Source: DATBED01 sp035480695 (GTDB lineage Bacteria; Patescibacteriota; Saccharimonadia; Saccharimonadales; UBA4665). Taken from it: DNA of 7,023 nt. Positions 4,298 to 7,023 of this stretch are shown piece after piece. Below the pieces are notes generated by a model. The model was not told where the DNA came from. It did not search any database and saw only the letters and a program-made list of their open reading frames with translations. How positions within the stretch are numbered: the stretch's first letter is position 1; the number at the start of each line of letters is the position of its first letter. A program made the position numbers and the translations under genes. The stretch covers positions 1 through 7,023 of the forward strand of contig DATIHM010000037.1 of assembly GCA_035480695.1 (NCBI GenBank), written 5' to 3'.

Positions 4298-6657
4298 GCG
4301 CCTTGATTGAGCTCAATTCCAGCCGGGCCAAGCAGGCCAGGTTGGCCAAATCCATAGGCAAAACCGGCTACGAAATCCTGTCTTTCGGTGGAGTCATCCT
4401 GCTGGTCGCTGCGGCCGCAGCATGGTTTTTGAAAGGGGCGCGCTTCGGCCTGATTCTGCTATCGCCAGCTCTGGCGCTGATTATGCCGGCACTCTGGTGG
4501 AAGGACCAGCTCAAGCCGCTGCCGCCCAGTGGCAACGACCTGAACGGCAAAATGTCGGGCGATGTCTTATCCAGGCTGAAACCGGGCATGGTCTTGAACC
4601 CGCGCTCCGTGTGGAACGCTCTGAGCGGCCATTGGCAGGCGCGCTTCTTCACACACCATCTGCTTTTGAGTGACGACCTGATTGCCCAATATCTGAGTGA
4701 AAACGAGGCCGACTTGGCGCAGGCGCTGCAGATTGCCGAGCACCTCGCCACCGAGAATAAAAGCCCTAACGTCGAGCTTGGATTCGTGGTCGCCGGCCTG
4801 ATGCTGGCCTCGCCACACATCCAGCAGATGCTCATAAGCATCAAGGCGCGGCCGGAAGACGTGCAATCGATCGCCGGCTGGCTGGGCCGCAACCTTGAGA
4901 GCCACGCCACTACCAACTACGGTGGCATCGGCCGCGACTGGGCGTTTGGTTTCACGCCACAGCTCGACCGCTTCGGCCACAACCTGAGCCGCTCAGTCAT
5001 GCAGCACGGTTCGCACTTCGGTTGGCTGACCAAGTCGCCGGGCGTGAAGGCGATTGAATCGGCCTTTGCCAACCATGCTTCGGCCGTGATTCTGCTTGGG
5101 CCGGACGGCATCGGCAAGACACAGAGCGTTTATGCCCTGGCGCAGAAGCTCATCGAAGGTGAAAGCGTGCGCGAGCTGGCCTACCACCAGATAATCGAGC
5201 TGAACGCCACCGACATAACCTCGCGGGCGCGCGGCCCTGGTGACCTCGAAAACATCATGATTACGCTGGCCAATGAGGCGTCGCTGGCCGGGCACGTCAT
5301 TTTGTTCCTGGATGACGCGCAGCTGTTCCTGGCCAACGCGCCGGGCGCGTTCGACGCCACCCAGATCCTGCTATCGATTGTTCAGGCCAGGGCCACGCCG
5401 ATTATCATGGCCATGACGCCGCAGGATTTCCAGCGCCTGAAAACCAACAACCAAAGCCTGGCCAGCCTGCTGACGCCGGTCGTTTTGCAGGAACTGCCTG
5501 AGGCTGACATCATGAGCATCCTGGAGGACATTTCGGTCGGGTTGGAAAACCGCAACCATGTGTTGGTGGCTTACGAGGCGCTGCGCGAAGCCTATCGCTT
5601 GAGCGGCCGCTATTCGCCCGAGGAAGCCTACCCGGGCAAGGCCATCAAGCTTTTGGAGCGCTCGGTGACACATTCCCAGAACTCTCTGGTCAACGCCTTA
5701 AGCGTGCAGCAGGCGATTGAGCAGACCCATGGCGTCAAGGTGTCGAGCGCGGCGCCGGCCGAGGCTGACCAGCTGCTGCACCTCGAAGACGAGATCCACC
5801 AGCGCATGATTAACCAGAGTCACGCCGTTAAGGTGGTGGCCAATGCGCTGCGCCGCGCCCGCGCCGGTGTCACCAACCCGAAGCGGCCGATCGGCAGCTT
5901 CCTGTTCTTGGGCCCGACCGGTGTCGGCAAGACGGAGCTGGCCCGCTCGGTGGCGGCGACGTATTTCGGCGCCGAGACCTCGATGGTACGCCTCGACATG
6001 AGCGAATACCAGCAACCCGACGACGTGCAGCGCCTGCTGTCGACCGGCGCCGAGGACACTTCCAGCCTGCTGATGTCGGTGCGCCAGCAGCCGTTTTCGG
6101 TGGTGCTGCTCGACGAGATTGAAAAGGCGCATCCGAACATCCTGAACCTGCTTCTGCAGCTGCTCGACGAGGGCCAGCTGACCGACATGTCCGGCCGGCC
6201 GGCGTCGTTCAAGGACTGCATCATTATCGCCACCAGTAACGCCGGCTCCCAGACAATCCGCGAGCGGGTCGGCCGCGGCGAAAGCCTGGAAAGCTTCTCG
6301 AGCGAGTTCACCGACGAGCTCATCAATAGCGGCCAGTTCAAGCCGGAATTGCTGAACCGTTTCGACGAGATGGTGCTGTTTAGACCACTGAACCCTGATG
6401 AGCTGGCGCAGGTCGTGCAACTCATGGTCGCCGAAGTCAACCAGACCCTGACCACGCAGAACATCTCCATCGAGCTGACGCCGGCCGCCGTCCAGAAAAT
6501 AGTGGCCGAGGGCAACGACCCGCGCCTCGGCGCCCGCCCGATGCGCCGCGTGCTGCAGCGCGTCGTCGAGAACACCATCGCCCAGAAAATCCTCAAGGGC
6601 GAGGCCAAACCGGGCAACCACATCCTGCTCGACGAGCCCGACCTGGCAAGCGACTAG
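4294..6657 (+). CDS. Membrane-anchored Clp/Hsp100-like double AAA+ ATPase with degenerate first module and no recognisable pore loops
   Basis: The 787-aa product has a membrane hairpin (about 24-46 and 51-69), a helical region (about 100-205) in which 158-200 faintly resembles a Clp N-repeat, and two AAA+ modules. The first (about 220-475) keeps Walker A GPDGIGKT (269-276), but its Walker B reads LFLDDA, with Asp341 for the catalytic Glu; RRF of the arginine finger is replaced around 391-393 by SLL; the pore-loop KYRG is RARG at 311-314. The second (about 495-780) is intact as an ATPase: Walker A GPTGVGKT (540-547), Walker B LLDEIEKAHP (605-614), sensor-1 Asn649, arginine finger Arg689, sensor-2 GAR (746-748). 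However, 583-596, where ClpC has the GYVG pore loop, is shorter and lacks it. The ClpP-docking [LIV]G[FL] tripeptide is also not evident (VGR at 659-661). It is Clp-derived, but classic unfolding with ClpP is doubtful. No ClpP gene is near. Confidence 0.88.
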   Translation: MSALIELNSSRAKQARLAKSIGKTGYEILSFGGVILLVAAAAAWFLKGARFGLILLSPALALIMPALWWKDQLKPLPPSGNDLNGKMSGDVLSRLKPGMVLNPRSVWNALSGHWQARFFTHHLLLSDDLIAQYLSENEADLAQALQIAEHLATENKSPNVELGFVVAGLMLASPHIQQMLISIKARPEDVQSIAGWLGRNLESHATTNYGGIGRDWAFGFTPQLDRFGHNLSRSVMQHGSHFGWLTKSPGVKAIESAFANHASAVILLGPDGIGKTQSVYALAQKLIEGESVRELAYHQIIELNATDITSRARGPGDLENIMITLANEASLAGHVILFLDDAQLFLANAPGAFDATQILLSIVQARATPIIMAMTPQDFQRLKTNNQSLASLLTPVVLQELPEADIMSILEDISVGLENRNHVLVAYEALREAYRLSGRYSPEEAYPGKAIKLLERSVTHSQNSLVNALSVQQAIEQTHGVKVSSAAPAEADQLLHLEDEIHQRMINQSHAVKVVANALRRARAGVTNPKRPIGSFLFLGPTGVGKTELARSVAATYFGAETSMVRLDMSEYQQPDDVQRLLSTGAEDTSSLLMSVRQQPFSVVLLDEIEKAHPNILNLLLQLLDEGQLTDMSGRPASFKDCIIIATSNAGSQTIRERVGRGESLESFSSEFTDELINSGQFKPELLNRFDEMVLFRPLNPDELAQVVQLMVAEVNQTLTTQNISIELTPAAVQKIVAEGNDPRLGARPMRRVLQRVVENTIAQKILKGEAKPGNHILLDEPDLASD

Positions 6658-6671
6658 TTAACCCTAGTTAA
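6654..6671. repeat. Direct repeat CTAGTTAA holding both convergent stop codons
   Basis: CTAGTTAA occurs at 6654-6661 and again at 6664-6671. The first copy contains the TAG of the Clp-like gene; the second contains the TAG of pyrH on the other strand, and pyrH has a second in-frame stop, TAA, two codons on. Only six bases separate the two genes and there is no hairpin terminator. Confidence 0.6.
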
Positions 6672-7023
6672 TCATCGTGCCGACGTCTTGGCCCTCAACG
6701 ACGTGGGCGAAATTGTCGGGCTTCATGGCATCGAAAACGACGATCGGCTTGTGGTGCTCGAGCGCCAGGCCCATGGCGGCCTTGTCCATGACCTTGATGT
6801 CGTTATTCTCAACGGCTTGTTGGAAACTGACTTTCTCGAGCTTGTGCGCATCTGGGAATTGCGCCGGGTCTTTGTCGTAAACGCCGTCGACTTTGGAAGC
6901 CTTCAGTACCAGCTCACAGTCGAGCTCGAGTGCGAAACTGACAGCCGCCGTGTCGTGGGTGACGTACGGCCGGGCGGTGCCGCCGGCGATAATCAGCACG
7001 CGGCCTTTCTGCAAATGCTTCTC
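6664..7023 (-). CDS. pyrH: UMP kinase, C-terminal part, 5' end outside window
   Basis: PyrH phosphorylates UMP to UDP with ATP in the cytoplasm, the committed step toward UTP and CTP; the bacterial enzyme is a hexamer of the amino-acid-kinase fold and is unrelated to eukaryotic UMP/CMP kinase. The visible 119 residues include the nucleotide-site stretch AGGTARPYVTHDTAA and the ATP-binding loop KASKVDGVYDKDP (canonical K-A-T-K-V-D-G-V-Y-D-x-D-P), followed by KVMDKAAMGLA and the C-terminal VVFDAMKPDN...VVEGQDVGTMIN. The frame is open to the window edge, so the TTG at 7014 is internal. In many bacteria frr follows pyrH; here the convergent Clp-like gene does, so that order is broken. Identification is secure. 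Confidence 0.95.
   Translation of the reverse strand, partial: EKHLQKGRVLIIAGGTARPYVTHDTAAVSFALELDCELVLKASKVDGVYDKDPAQFPDAHKLEKVSFQQAVENNDIKVMDKAAMGLALEHHKPIVVFDAMKPDNFAHVVEGQDVGTMIN

Noticed and set aside
5698..6621. 307-codon open frame on the - strand opposite the Clp-like gene
   Set aside because: It is antisense to the conserved second AAA+ module, with low-complexity composition (Gln, His, Val, Leu, Arg) and no domain. High GC codon bias explains the openness.
1..7023. CRISPR array, insertion sequence, toxin-antitoxin or phage genes
   Set aside because: No regularly spaced repeats, transposase motifs, terminal inverted repeats or small toxin pairs were seen; nearly all of the window is covered by identified genes.
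1..7023. Recoding of UGA (as in Gracilibacteria/Absconditabacteria)
   Set aside because: All long genes are open without internal TGA, and TGA ends two genes at sensible positions, so the standard bacterial code fits.

Overview
The window carries seven protein genes (two cut by the window edges) and one tRNA on about 7 kb of gene-dense, moderately GC-rich DNA (mid-50s % by eye). The standard bacterial code fits: the 410- and 787-codon frames contain no in-frame TGA, and TGA ends two genes. The best guess for the source is a Patescibacteria/CPR bacterium, probably an environmental Saccharibacteria-like lineage. The reasons are extreme compaction (stops that abut, ATGA overlaps), apparently leaderless promoters, the style of the UMP kinase, and a small membrane protein paired with a membrane-anchored Clp-like ATPase. 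This assignment is inference.

Left part (1-1579, + strand): the 3' part of an undecaprenyl-diphosphatase gene (uppP) runs directly, with no gap, into a gene for a CvpA-like membrane domain fused to a trypsin-like protease. The protease closely resembles mycobacterial MarP and keeps its catalytic triad and a probable disulfide pair. Both products act at the cell envelope.

Middle (1580-3672, - strand): a two-gene operon encodes a MacB/LolD-type ABC ATPase and its FtsX/MacB-type permease, overlapping by 4 bp. No MacA-like adaptor gene is present. The permease gene meets the protease gene tail to tail with zero spacing at TAGCTA.

Intergenic hub (3673-3934): divergent signals lie here. They are a weak promoter for the ABC operon, a 34-bp near-palindrome with three GTAC cores 11 bp apart, a consensus TATAAT and a complete tRNA-Ser(GGA) with encoded CCA, then an extended -10 element placed 6 bp before the ATG of the next gene.

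Right part (3935-6657, + strand): a 120-aa two-helix membrane protein overlaps by 4 bp a 787-aa Clp/Hsp100-like double AAA+ protein with an N-terminal membrane hairpin. The second AAA+ module keeps its ATPase residues. The first has lost the Walker B glutamate and the arginine finger, and neither module shows the aromatic pore loop used to thread substrates. This pair is the most unusual thing in the window: it looks like a membrane-anchored Clp-derived machine that may not work as a normal unfoldase. The window ends with the 3' part of a convergent UMP kinase gene (pyrH).
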